A stretch of 9,024 nt of DNA from Clostridia bacterium (GCA_017613815.1 JAGADB010000093.1:1-9024); one strand, 5' to 3'. Shown: positions 1-6,860, counted from the first letter of the stretch. Made by a program: numbers and translations. Notes: generated by a model not told the origin, from the letters alone.

Positions 1-111
1 CTTTGTGAGATAATAATACGATATCTGCCACGTTATGAGCACCGCCGCGGCGAGAAGAATAAAGAAAACCGATATATACGTGCTTTTTTTGGAGCCGCCG
101 GATTTTTTCAT
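1..111 (-). CDS. 5' end of a membrane-anchored protein, probably an S41 C-terminal processing peptidase (partial)
   Basis: The gene starts with ATG at 111 and runs off the left edge, leaving 37 codons. A purine-rich ribosome binding site (AAGGAAGG) lies just upstream. The visible protein has a short basic, serine- and glycine-rich N-terminus (MKKSGGSKKS) followed from about residue 12 by one hydrophobic segment (ISVFFILLAAAVLI), so it is a signal anchor or uncleaved signal peptide with the rest outside the cell. No catalytic domain is visible. The S41/PDZ assignment rests only on context: in Clostridia the order ftsE, ftsX, M23 peptidase is, as I recall, commonly followed by a carboxyl-terminal processing protease with this kind of N-terminus. 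A different secreted protein remains possible. The gene is separated from the M23 gene by a probable terminator. Confidence 0.55.
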   Translation of the reverse strand, partial: MKKSGGSKKSTYISVFFILLAAAVLITWQISYYYLTK

Positions 112-142
112 ATTACTTTCCTTCCTTAAACTGATATTTTTG

Positions 143-177
143 AAAAAACTGCCCGCTTATTTCACGGACAGTTTTAT
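143..177 (-). terminator. Probable intrinsic terminator after the M23 peptidase gene
   Basis: Read on the minus strand, 175-165 (AAAACTGTCCG) pairs with 155-145 (CGGGCAGTTTT) as an 11-bp stem around a 9-nt loop. A run of six U (148-143) overlaps the end of the stem. One pair is a G-U wobble in the minus-strand RNA but would be a C/A mismatch in the plus-strand RNA, so the hairpin fits leftward transcripts. It begins only a few bases after the M23 stop codon. The A/U-rich base of the stem makes partial read-through plausible. Confidence 0.7.
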
Positions 178-179
178 AT

Positions 180-1382
180 TCAGAATTTGGATCCGAGATA
201 ATCAGCCGGGTCAACGAGATTTCCGTTCTTATACGTCGTGAAATGCAGGTGGTTGCCGGTGGAACGTCCCGTAGAGCCGACGTAGGCAATTACGTCGCCC
301 CTCTTTACCTTCTGTCCCGAAACAACGTTCAGCGAACTGCAATGTCCGTACAGCGTCATAAGTCCGCCGCCGTGGTTTATCGTTACGCAGTTGCCGTAGC
401 CGCCGTTCCATGCCGCGATAACGACCGTTCCGTCGTCGGCGGCGAGAATAGGCGTTCCCTTCGGGCACGCGAAGTCGTAGCCGTTATGATAATCCTGTTT
501 TCCCGTGAACGGGTCCTGTCTGTTTCCGTAATACGACGTTACGGTATAGGACACGTTTGACGGAAGCGGGAACAAAAGTATTCCCGAATATGTCGATTTA
601 TCCTCTTTTGCGAACATTGCGGCGAGCGCCTTTATCTCGCTGTTGAGCTGGTCGACGTATTTTTTCTTTTCTTCGAGTTCTTTTTCGTATTCTTCAACAC
701 TTTCAAGCGCCTGCGCCTGCTTTTCGGCGGCAATTCTCTGCTTTTCGACGAGCTGTTCTTTAAGCGCTTCTTTTTCCGCCTTATAGTCGCTCATTTTCTG
801 AAGCGATTCCTCGTATTCCGCCTTGGTATTTTCAAGCTCCTTCGACGTTTCCTTATACTTTTCGAGAACGTTGTTGTTATAGGACAGATGGTACGAAATG
901 AGGTCCATTCTCGAAATCAAATCGCTGAAGTTTTCGGCGCTGAATATGAATTCCACGGTGCTTGCGAAGCTGTCGTATTCAAACGACATCCTTATCATAT
1001 CGTCAAGCATTCTTTGCTGCTTTGCGATTTCGACTTCAAGCTCCGCTATCTGCTCTTCTTTTTCCTTTACTATCTCCCCGTACTGCACGAGAAGCGAGTC
1101 TATTATTATGACCTGCTCGTCTATTATGGCGATTTCGTGATTGAGATTGGATATTTCCGCAGAAAGCGATTTTGCGGTCTGTCTTTCGGAATCGATTTTC
1201 GACTGCAGGTCGGATTTTTCGGTTTCAATCTGTTTCATTCTGTCGCCCAGGGCGTCGATTTCGCTTTGAATCTGTGCGTTCGACTTGGTGGCGGCGCCGG
1301 CAAAATACGCGGTGAAAAAGCATACGCACGTTACCGCAAGCAGACATATTAAAACAGGCAAAAATTTACGGCTCTTTTTCAA
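180..1382 (-). CDS. Secreted coiled-coil M23 (LytM-type) peptidoglycan endopeptidase, EnvC/CwlO-like FtsEX partner
   Basis: This 400-residue protein probably cleaves peptide cross-links in peptidoglycan outside the cell. Residues 1-31 form a signal peptide (basic MKKSRKF, then a hydrophobic core ending near AGAA). Residues about 34-130 and 165-258 are strongly heptad-like and rich in E, K and Q, as in the coiled coils that bind the extracellular part of FtsX in EnvC, PcsB and CwlO. The C-terminal M23 domain (about 265-395) keeps the full zinc and catalytic set: H299 and D303 (HNGYD), H347 (LYGHC), and H378/H380 (HLHF). It should therefore be an active enzyme, unlike E. coli EnvC, which only activates amidases. 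The start is TTG at 1382, preceded by a perfect GGAGG 7 nt upstream. The gene lies 16 bp after ftsX, and a probable terminator follows. The family is clear; the FtsX partnership is inferred from gene order and the coiled coil. Confidence 0.93.
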   Translation of the reverse strand: MKKSRKFLPVLICLLAVTCVCFFTAYFAGAATKSNAQIQSEIDALGDRMKQIETEKSDLQSKIDSERQTAKSLSAEISNLNHEIAIIDEQVIIIDSLLVQYGEIVKEKEEQIAELEVEIAKQQRMLDDMIRMSFEYDSFASTVEFIFSAENFSDLISRMDLISYHLSYNNNVLEKYKETSKELENTKAEYEESLQKMSDYKAEKEALKEQLVEKQRIAAEKQAQALESVEEYEKELEEKKKYVDQLNSEIKALAAMFAKEDKSTYSGILLFPLPSNVSYTVTSYYGNRQDPFTGKQDYHNGYDFACPKGTPILAADDGTVVIAAWNGGYGNCVTINHGGGLMTLYGHCSSLNVVSGQKVKRGDVIAYVGSTGRSTGNHLHFTTYKNGNLVDPADYLGSKF

Positions 1383-1389
1383 AATCGTT

Positions 1390-1394
1390 CCTCC
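1390..1394 (-). promoter_or_regulatory. Ribosome binding site fixing a TTG start
   Basis: On the minus strand GGAGG at 1394-1390 is followed by a 7-nt spacer and then TTG at 1382-1380. The next codons (KKSRKF) begin a good signal peptide, so TTG is the credible start although no ATG is present there. Confidence 0.8.
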
Positions 1395-1398
1395 GCAA

Positions 1399-2313
1399 TT
1401 AAGCTTTCATAAATCTTCTTATTGCAATCGCGCTTCCGAAAATACCGAGCACGAGTCCGGCTCCGAAATAAATTGCAAGATACAACGGGTTTATCTCCTC
1501 AAACGGAGGCAGAATGATATATCCTTCGAGTTTGTTTGCAAGGTTGGTTATGGGTCCGCAGTAGATATAGTACTGCACGCCGTAGCCGATAAGTCCCGAA
1601 ACAAGACCTATAAGCGCGCCTTCAAACATAAACGGCATGGTAATATAGCCTTTCGTCGCGCCTATGTAGCGCATTACCGTTACTTCAAGCTCCCTTGAAT
1701 GATAGGTAAGTCTTATGGTATTCGAAATAACGAACACCGAAAGCGCGATAAGCAGCGTCATAAGCCACGTACCGCCTATGGATATAACGTTTTTGAAATT
1801 ATTGATGTTTTTTGCTATGTCGTATCTGTTTTTTACTTTATCGACTATTCCGTCGTCTTTTCCGTCGCCGTCGGCGTCGAGTCTTTCGAGGTTATACACG
1901 AGGGCGTCGACTCCGTTTATGTCCTCGTACTCTATTTCAAACGAGTCGGGCAGCGGATTTGTGGAATCGTCGTAGGAATCGAATATGTAGGCGTAATCCT
2001 CGCCGAATTTCACCTTTTCGGCGGACAAAGCGTCGGCTTTTGAAATAAATCTTACGCTTTTTACGTTTTTGAGGCCTTCAATCTGCTTTTTTGCGGCGTT
2101 TACCTGCTCGAGCTGCGTATCGAGCTTCATATAAACGACGATTTTATTGAAATCGTCGATGTTTTCAACGCTTTTATTGATAACTATCATCAAAGTTGCG
2201 AAAACTCCGACGAGAAGCAGCGACGACGTGAGTATGACTATCGAGGCAAACGTCCTGAATCTGCCCCTGAAAAATTGTCTTGTGCCTTCCGATACAAAAT
2301 TCAGTCTATTCAT
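1399..2313 (-). CDS. ftsX: Cell division ABC transporter permease-like protein FtsX
   Basis: FtsX is the membrane half of the FtsEX complex, which passes ATP-driven conformational change to extracellular peptidoglycan hydrolases rather than transporting a solute. The 304 residues match the family in length and layout: a cytoplasmic N-terminus (LNFVSEGTRQFFRGR), TM1 at about 23-45, an extracellular domain at about 46-177, then TM2 (about 180-200), TM3 (about 223-247) and TM4 (about 276-297). The conserved region after TM2 (TIRLTYHSRELEVTVMRYIG) is clear. The extracellular domain carries an acidic DADGDGKDDG loop (146-155), which looks like a calcium-binding DxDxDG motif and is not a feature I know from characterised FtsX proteins. 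The ATG at 2313 lies inside the end of ftsE (8-bp overlap), so translation of the two subunits is probably coupled. The M23 hydrolase gene follows after 16 bp. Confidence 0.95.
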   Translation of the reverse strand: MNRLNFVSEGTRQFFRGRFRTFASIVILTSSLLLVGVFATLMIVINKSVENIDDFNKIVVYMKLDTQLEQVNAAKKQIEGLKNVKSVRFISKADALSAEKVKFGEDYAYIFDSYDDSTNPLPDSFEIEYEDINGVDALVYNLERLDADGDGKDDGIVDKVKNRYDIAKNINNFKNVISIGGTWLMTLLIALSVFVISNTIRLTYHSRELEVTVMRYIGATKGYITMPFMFEGALIGLVSGLIGYGVQYYIYCGPITNLANKLEGYIILPPFEEINPLYLAIYFGAGLVLGIFGSAIAIRRFMKA

Positions 2314-2989
2314 CGTACATACCGCCTGTTCTGTCGCTTTCGACGCTTCCGTTCTTGAGCGTTATAACGCGTTTATGGAACTTGTCCACAAGCTCCTTTT
2401 CGTGCGTAACGACGATAATCGTCTTTCCGAGCTGTTCGTTGAGCGCAATGAGGAGTTTCATTATATCCAAACTCATTTCGGGGTCTATATTTCCCGTGGG
2501 CTCGTCGGCGATTATGATTTTCGGGTTGTTCGCAAGGGCTCTTGCGAGCGCGACTCTCTGTTTTTCACCGCCCGAAAGCTGCGCCGGAAAAGCGTGCATT
2601 CTGTCTTTGAGTCCCACCGCTTCGATGAACGCCGGAACCTCTTTTTTGATTTTTTTGTTCGACGCGCCTATGACCTGCATGGCAAAGGCGACGTTTTCAT
2701 AGACCGTCTTGTTCGGAAACAGTCTGAAATCCTGGAAGACAAAGCCCATGGTTCTTCTCAAGTACGGAACCTTGCTCTCGCGCATTTTATCAAGGCGGAA
2801 ATTGTCGATTATAAGTCTTCCGTCGGAAACCCTTTCCTCCCTGAGCAAAAGCTTTGTAAGCGTAGTCTTGCCCGCTCCGGAATGTCCGACTATAAAGACG
2901 AATTCCCCGTCGTTAATTTTTATGTTTATGTCTTTCAAAACGTAATTGTTTTCGGAATACGCTTTGCTGACGTTTTTGAACTCTATCAT
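2306..2989 (-). CDS. ftsE: Cell division ATP-binding protein FtsE
   Basis: FtsE is the cytoplasmic ATPase of FtsEX and drives activation of wall hydrolases at the septum or along the cylinder. All ABC ATPase motifs are present (numbering from the ATG): Walker A GHSGAGKT near 34-41, Q-loop FQD near 85-87, signature LSGGE near 138-142, Walker B IIIADE near 158-163 followed by PTGNID, and the H-loop histidine near 196 (VVTHE). The length of 227 residues is typical. An in-frame TTG sits one codon earlier (2992), but ATG at 2989 is preferred because GGGAG at 3001-2997 is then 7 nt away, while the TTG would have only 4 nt. The gene follows the PucR-type regulator by under 20 bp and overlaps ftsX by 8 bp. 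Confidence 0.96.
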   Translation of the reverse strand: MIEFKNVSKAYSENNYVLKDINIKINDGEFVFIVGHSGAGKTTLTKLLLREERVSDGRLIIDNFRLDKMRESKVPYLRRTMGFVFQDFRLFPNKTVYENVAFAMQVIGASNKKIKKEVPAFIEAVGLKDRMHAFPAQLSGGEKQRVALARALANNPKIIIADEPTGNIDPEMSLDIMKLLIALNEQLGKTIIVVTHEKELVDKFHKRVITLKNGSVESDRTGGMYDE

Positions 2990-3003
2990 CAAAAAACTCC
3001 CAA

Positions 3004-4092
3004 TCAGTATTTTATCGGCTTCGACGTTAAATACTTTTTAACCATAAGCGCAACCTTGAAGGTTATCGCGTTGTCGAATTCGCGCAGGTCGAGCCCCGTA
3101 ATCTTCCTGATTTTTTCGAGTCTGTAAACCAGCGTGTTTCTGTGCACGAAAAGCTTTCTCGAAGTTTCGGAAACGTTGAGGTTGTTGTCAAAGAACGCCT
3201 GTATCGTGAGCAGCGTTTCTCTGTCAAGGCTGTCAAGCGAGCCTTTTTTGAAAACTTCCTGCAGAAACTTCTCGCAAAGCGTCGTCGGGAGCTGATAGAT
3301 AAGTCTTCCTATACCGAGATATTCGTAATTGATTATGTTCTGTTTTGTGTTGAACACCTTGCCGACTTCTATTGCGACCTGCGCTTCCTTAAATGACGTG
3401 GAGAGGTCGCGAAGCGTCTCGGCAACAGTTCCGATGCCTATCGTTACGCCGAGATAGAATTCCGCGCTTATCGTATCGGAAATGGAATGCGCGATTTTTT
3501 CGAGCTCCTTGGTGTCGGTGTTGTATTTTACTTCCTTTATGAGAACGACGTCGTTCTCGCCTATGCTGATGACGTAATCCTTGTTCTTGTCGGGGAACAT
3601 ATTCTGCAGAATGTCGTAAGGTATTACTTCGCCCATTTCGTTGAATCTGATGAAAAATACGGCTTTGGGCGCGTCGATTCCGAAATTCAGTTCCTTTGCC
3701 TTGATATAGATATCGCTCGAAAGGATGTTATCTAAGATTATGTTCTTGATGAAACTGATTTTGTCGTACTTTTCCCCGTAGAGCGTTTTGATGTTATTGA
3801 AGGAAACGGACAGCACCTTGCAGATGTCGGCCGCCTCCGAGTCGTCGCCCTCGATGATGATTACGTTTTCGGGCATGGTATATGAGCCCATGGGATAATA
3901 GGTATTGCCCGCCACGACTACAGGAGCATCGCTTTCGAAATATCCGAGCGCCTCCGGTCTTGACTCTCCTACGTTTATGAGTTCAGAGCCGGCAATAACC
4001 GTTCCGAGATTGTCAAGCACGTAAATTTTCCTGTTAATGCTTTCTTTTAACTGGTTTATTACATTTTGAAACACTCTTGCAAACATATTCAT
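3004..4092 (-). CDS. PucR/CdaR-family transcriptional regulator
   Basis: A probable DNA-binding regulator of 362 residues. The C-terminus (about 295-357) is a PucR-type helix-turn-helix: an acidic FFDNNLNVSETSRKL stretch, then the recognition region FVHRNTLVYRLEKI (315-328) and KITGLDLREFDNAITFKVAL. The middle (about 140-250) resembles the degenerate GGDEF-like domain of CdaR proteins (GVTIGIGT followed by STSFKEAQVAIEVGKVF). The N-terminal 100 or so residues (IYVLDNLGTVIAGSELINVG and the YFESDAPVVVAGNTYYPMG region) look like the small-molecule sensor placed there in CdaR-type proteins. The ligand cannot be read from sequence, and the 'sugar diacid' label of the family should not be carried over. 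The start is uncertain: ATG at 4086 has a better spacing from the AAGG site (about 9 nt) than ATG at 4092 (about 3 nt). It is closely followed by ftsE, so it may control or sense something for the ftsEX genes. Confidence 0.85.
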   Translation of the reverse strand: MNMFARVFQNVINQLKESINRKIYVLDNLGTVIAGSELINVGESRPEALGYFESDAPVVVAGNTYYPMGSYTMPENVIIIEGDDSEAADICKVLSVSFNNIKTLYGEKYDKISFIKNIILDNILSSDIYIKAKELNFGIDAPKAVFFIRFNEMGEVIPYDILQNMFPDKNKDYVISIGENDVVLIKEVKYNTDTKELEKIAHSISDTISAEFYLGVTIGIGTVAETLRDLSTSFKEAQVAIEVGKVFNTKQNIINYEYLGIGRLIYQLPTTLCEKFLQEVFKKGSLDSLDRETLLTIQAFFDNNLNVSETSRKLFVHRNTLVYRLEKIRKITGLDLREFDNAITFKVALMVKKYLTSKPIKY

Positions 4093-4108
4093 TTTCCTTT
4101 TCTCAACA

Positions 4109-4939
4109 TTAATTATTAATAAGTTTTATCGTATAAATGATTGCGAATACAATATACTGTACTAAGAAAGCTATGAGCATCTGTCCTATCGTGAAAACCG
4201 ACGCTCCGAGCGGATCAGGCAGTTTGATGAACATAAACACCGCCCACACCGCAAGCGATATATAATAAGGGAAAAACATCGGAGTGTAAAAACGCTGTTT
4301 GTCTGTCGATTTGTTTCTCGACACGAATTTTGATTTAATAAGCACCGAGCTTGCAAATCCGATTGCCGCCGCGGCAACAATCAAAAGAATTTTTCCTACT
4401 ATTCCGGGTGTCGTGTAAACGTGCCAGTATCTGTACAAAAACAGTGCGAGCACCGCGTTTTCAATACTGAACACGAGAAAATCGCGGTAATAAATTTTGG
4501 AGATATAATAAATGAGCACAAGAGCAATGGTTGCGATAAGCGCGAACATGCAGTCCTTTATGTTGTTTATGACGCGCCTGCCGAAATATGCCGAGAACGC
4601 CGTAACGTAAATCATCAGTGCAACCGCGTTTATGCTCGAAAAGGTCTTTTCGCTCTCGTCCTTCTTCTTTACTCTGCAGAAGATGTACCACGCAAACGAG
4701 CAAACCAAAAGGACGCTGACGATTCCTATATAAACGGGACTGTTGAAAATGCGGTTGAGTTCATACGCCATGTTCCCGCCCGTCGCCTGACGGACGTTTA
4801 AGGTGGAGCTTGCCTTGAGTATCAGCATTACCACTCCGCACGCGATGAAGAACAGTACCGACATCTTATAAAAGTCAATATCCTTTTTGCTGATGCTTTC
4901 CTTTTTCTTTGAGGAATTTCTTGAAAATCTTGACGACAT
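4109..4939 (-). CDS. Uncharacterised polytopic membrane protein (about 8 TM)
   Basis: I do not recognise this protein. It has 276 residues, with a strongly basic and serine-rich N-terminus (SSRFSRNSSKKKESISKKD) that should stay in the cytoplasm, followed by about eight hydrophobic segments near 26-43, 68-89, 101-119, 130-148, 153-170, 182-202, 222-240 and 248-272. Basic clusters (CRVKKKDESEK after TM2, IKSKFVSRNKSTDKQR after TM6) put those loops on the inner side. No enzymatic motif or transport signature is visible. ATG at 4939 is chosen over an in-frame GTG at 4948 because GGAG (4951-4948) is 8 nt upstream of the ATG and overlaps the GTG. It lies about 29 bp after rsmE and 16 bp before the regulator gene. 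A role in sensing or in the wall machinery can only be guessed from position. Confidence 0.8.
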   Translation of the reverse strand: MSSRFSRNSSKKKESISKKDIDFYKMSVLFFIACGVVMLILKASSTLNVRQATGGNMAYELNRIFNSPVYIGIVSVLLVCSFAWYIFCRVKKKDESEKTFSSINAVALMIYVTAFSAYFGRRVINNIKDCMFALIATIALVLIYYISKIYYRDFLVFSIENAVLALFLYRYWHVYTTPGIVGKILLIVAAAAIGFASSVLIKSKFVSRNKSTDKQRFYTPMFFPYYISLAVWAVFMFIKLPDPLGASVFTIGQMLIAFLVQYIVFAIIYTIKLINN

Positions 4940-4968
4940 TTTATACACTCCGTTAATTTAATTATTAT

Positions 4969-5727
4969 TCATTCCATGTTTCCGCTGTAAAACATTATCG
5001 CGGACAGTACGCAGACGGGCGCGGTTTCGGTTCTCAATATCCTTTTTCCGAGAGACGCAAGAGGAATTCCAAAATCTTTTGCAAGTTCTGCCTCGTCTTC
5101 CGAAAGCCCGCCTTCGGGACCTATGAAAAATCCGTATGTTTTAGCGCCTTTTTTCGCGTCGAATATCTCTTTAAGCGGAACGTGCGGCGTCGACTCGTAG
5201 CAGACGAACCCGCAGCCGCATTCCTTTATTCTTTCAAGCGCCTCGTTGTAGGTAAGCGCGTTTTCTACTGCGGGTACTTTTGCCCTGTCGCACTGCATTG
5301 CCGCCGCTTTTGCAATTTTATTCCAGCGTTCGACCTTCTTTTCAAGCGTCTTTCCGTCGGGTTTTGAAACGCACCTCGACGAAATAACGGGAACAATGCC
5401 GCTTACGCCGAGTTCGACCGCCTTTTGAACGATTTCGTCGAATTTATCGCCCTTTACGAGCGCCTGGTAGAGAAAAACCTTGACTGACGGCTCGGATTCG
5501 CTCTTCTTTTCTTTGAGCACTTCAAACGAAACGCTTTTTGAATCTATTTTTTCAATTTTTGAGAGGTATTCCGTTCCGTTTTCGTCGCAAAGTACGTATT
5601 CCTCGCCCACACGTGCGCGAAGCGAAAGCGATATGTGTCTTGCGTCCTCGCCGGTAACGGTTATTTTACCGTCTTTTGCATTTTCGTTTCCTATAAAGAA
5701 CCGTGGCACAGAACTATCACCGCCCAT
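4969..5727 (-). CDS. rsmE: 16S rRNA (uracil(1498)-N(3))-methyltransferase RsmE
   Basis: RsmE methylates N3 of U1498 in helix 44 of 16S rRNA of the 30S subunit, using S-adenosylmethionine. The 252-residue product shows an N-terminal PUA-like part (about 8-75, with PRFFIGNENA and TGEDARHISLSLR) and a SPOUT methyltransferase domain. Hallmarks are KGDKFDEIVQKAVELG (92-107), IGPEGGLSEDE (202-212) and the knot region SLGKRILRTETAP (225-237). The start is uncertain. ATG at 5727 gives six extra residues before the usual (x)RFF beginning, while GTG at 5709 would give VPRFF directly. I list the ATG because AAGGAAG lies just in front of it. Either way the gene starts inside the end of prmA (37 or 19 bp overlap), suggesting translational coupling; prmA-rsmE is a common pair. 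Confidence 0.93.
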   Translation of the reverse strand: MGGDSSVPRFFIGNENAKDGKITVTGEDARHISLSLRARVGEEYVLCDENGTEYLSKIEKIDSKSVSFEVLKEKKSESEPSVKVFLYQALVKGDKFDEIVQKAVELGVSGIVPVISSRCVSKPDGKTLEKKVERWNKIAKAAAMQCDRAKVPAVENALTYNEALERIKECGCGFVCYESTPHVPLKEIFDAKKGAKTYGFFIGPEGGLSEDEAELAKDFGIPLASLGKRILRTETAPVCVLSAIMFYSGNME

Positions 5728-6695
5728 TCTTCCTTTTCGGTAAAACCGCAGACCTTAAATCCCGCTTCTTCAAGAGATTTCGTTACTTCGTCCGCGCGCT
5801 CGGCAATTATTCCCGAGCAAATCAGTTTTCCGTCCTCTTTAAGAAGCTCTTTGAAAAGCCCGGCCATCATTTTTATGACGTCGGCGACGATATTCGCGGC
5901 AATAATATCATATCTTCTGCTTTTGAGCACTTTGTACAATTCTCCGTATTCCAGCGCGTTTCCCGCGAAAACTTCGTATCTGTCATCGCTTATTCCGTTG
6001 ACTTGAAAGTTTTCTTTTGCAATTCTCGCCGAGTTCTCGTCGATATCGACCGCTCGCACGTGCTTTGCGCCGAGCTTTATTGCGGCAATTCCCAATATTC
6101 CGCTTCCGCAGCCCATATCGAGAATCTCCTTTTCGTCTTTTTCGCAGTTTTCAAGAGTTTCCTCTATCTTTTCGAGGCAGAGTCTCGTCGTGGTATGGGA
6201 GCCCGTTCCGAATGACGACGACGGGTCTATTTCAATTACCGTTTTATTGCCGCCGTTTTCATATTTTTCCCACGTCGGCTTTACGACGAGGTTTTTGCCT
6301 ACAGAAAACGGTTTGAAGTACTTTTTCCAGTTGTTCTCCCAATCCTCTTCCTCGAGTTTGGTGTCGGAATTCATCTCGAGCCTTCCGCAGTCGTCTCTCT
6401 CGGCTTTGAGCCTTTGAAGTCCGCTTTTTACCGCAAGGACGGTCTCAAGCCCCTGCGCGTTTTCCGGCACGTAGAACGTTACCGTCGTCTCGCAGTCTTT
6501 GAGTTTCAGCAAATCATCCTCTATATAGTCGAAATATACCTCTTTGTTTTCGAGAAAATCCTCAAAGTCCCTGCCGTCAAGCACTTCATAGCCGTTTATC
6601 CCGTTCATGAGCAGGATTCCCGACACGGGTTCAATTCCCTCGGTGGAGGTATAAATTGTATTTTTAATCCAAAGCATGTTTTTTTCAAACGCCAT
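5691..6695 (-). CDS. prmA: Ribosomal protein L11 methyltransferase PrmA
   Basis: PrmA trimethylates ribosomal protein L11 at several amino groups using S-adenosylmethionine. The 334-residue protein has the N-terminal substrate-recognition domain (about 8-95), the linker motif WENNWKKYFKP (119-129), the family signature DPSSSFGTGSHTTT (157-170) and a Rossmann methyltransferase fold. The latter carries motif I LDMGCGSGILG (192-202), the acidic cofactor residue region VDIDENS (216-222) and the NIVADV stretch (268-273). ATG at 6695 is listed, but homologues usually begin near MxWI, so ATG at 6677 (MLWIKNT) is a serious alternative; neither has a well-spaced Shine-Dalgarno. It is the first gene of the leftward operon, directly behind a consensus promoter, and its 3' end overlaps rsmE. 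Confidence 0.94.
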   Translation of the reverse strand: MAFEKNMLWIKNTIYTSTEGIEPVSGILLMNGINGYEVLDGRDFEDFLENKEVYFDYIEDDLLKLKDCETTVTFYVPENAQGLETVLAVKSGLQRLKAERDDCGRLEMNSDTKLEEEDWENNWKKYFKPFSVGKNLVVKPTWEKYENGGNKTVIEIDPSSSFGTGSHTTTRLCLEKIEETLENCEKDEKEILDMGCGSGILGIAAIKLGAKHVRAVDIDENSARIAKENFQVNGISDDRYEVFAGNALEYGELYKVLKSRRYDIIAANIVADVIKMMAGLFKELLKEDGKLICSGIIAERADEVTKSLEEAGFKVCGFTEKEEWAVIVLCHGSL

Positions 6696-6723
6696 CCTTG
6701 ATTTTGTCCCGTATTTATGTAAT

Positions 6724-6752
6724 ATTTTACCGTTTTTTGTTCAAAATGTCAA
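6724..6752 (-). promoter_or_regulatory. Sigma-A type promoter for the leftward prmA operon
   Basis: On the minus strand a perfect -35 TTGACA (6752-6747) is followed by a 17-bp spacer and the -10 hexamer TAAAAT (6729-6724). The expected transcription start is near 6717, only about 20 nt ahead of ATG 6695. No other equally good leftward promoter was seen before the following genes, which supports one long operon. Confidence 0.8.
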
Positions 6753-6760
6753 TAGATTTT

Positions 6761-6783
6761 TGAATTTTTTTATGAAAAATTCA
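6761..6783. repeat. 9-bp inverted repeat between the divergent promoters
   Basis: TGAATTTTT (6761-6769) and AAAAATTCA (6775-6783) are exact inverted copies 5 bp apart. They lie just upstream of the leftward -35 element and between the two promoters, where an operator could sit. The surrounding DNA is very A/T-rich, so this may equally be chance or intrinsic curvature. Confidence 0.3.
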
Positions 6784-6831
6784 TATATTTTTCAGAAAAA
6801 ATTATGCAAATAGTATAATATATTTTTTCTA

Positions 6832-6860
6832 TTGACAATTTTTCAAAGTTATGCTATGAT
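6832..6860 (+). promoter_or_regulatory. Sigma-A type promoter for the riboswitch-dapA-dapB transcript
   Basis: TTGACA (6832-6837), a 17-bp spacer and TATGAT (6855-6860) form a near-perfect vegetative promoter. The start point should be near 6867, about 30 nt before the riboswitch P1 stem. A weaker second candidate, TTCAGA (6791-6796), 17 bp, TATAAT (6814-6819), lies upstream in the same orientation. Confidence 0.85.

Noticed and set aside
888..1352. Plus-strand open frames opposite the M23 peptidase gene
   Set aside because: They are antisense to the low-complexity coiled-coil coding region, which leaves the opposite strand free of stops by chance. No motif or ribosome binding site supports them.
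2147..3127. Long open frame (326 codons) on the plus strand
   Set aside because: It lies antisense to ftsX, ftsE and the regulator, whose products carry clear family motifs. Its translation has no recognisable domain and it lacks a ribosome binding site, so it is a shadow of the coding bias on the other strand.
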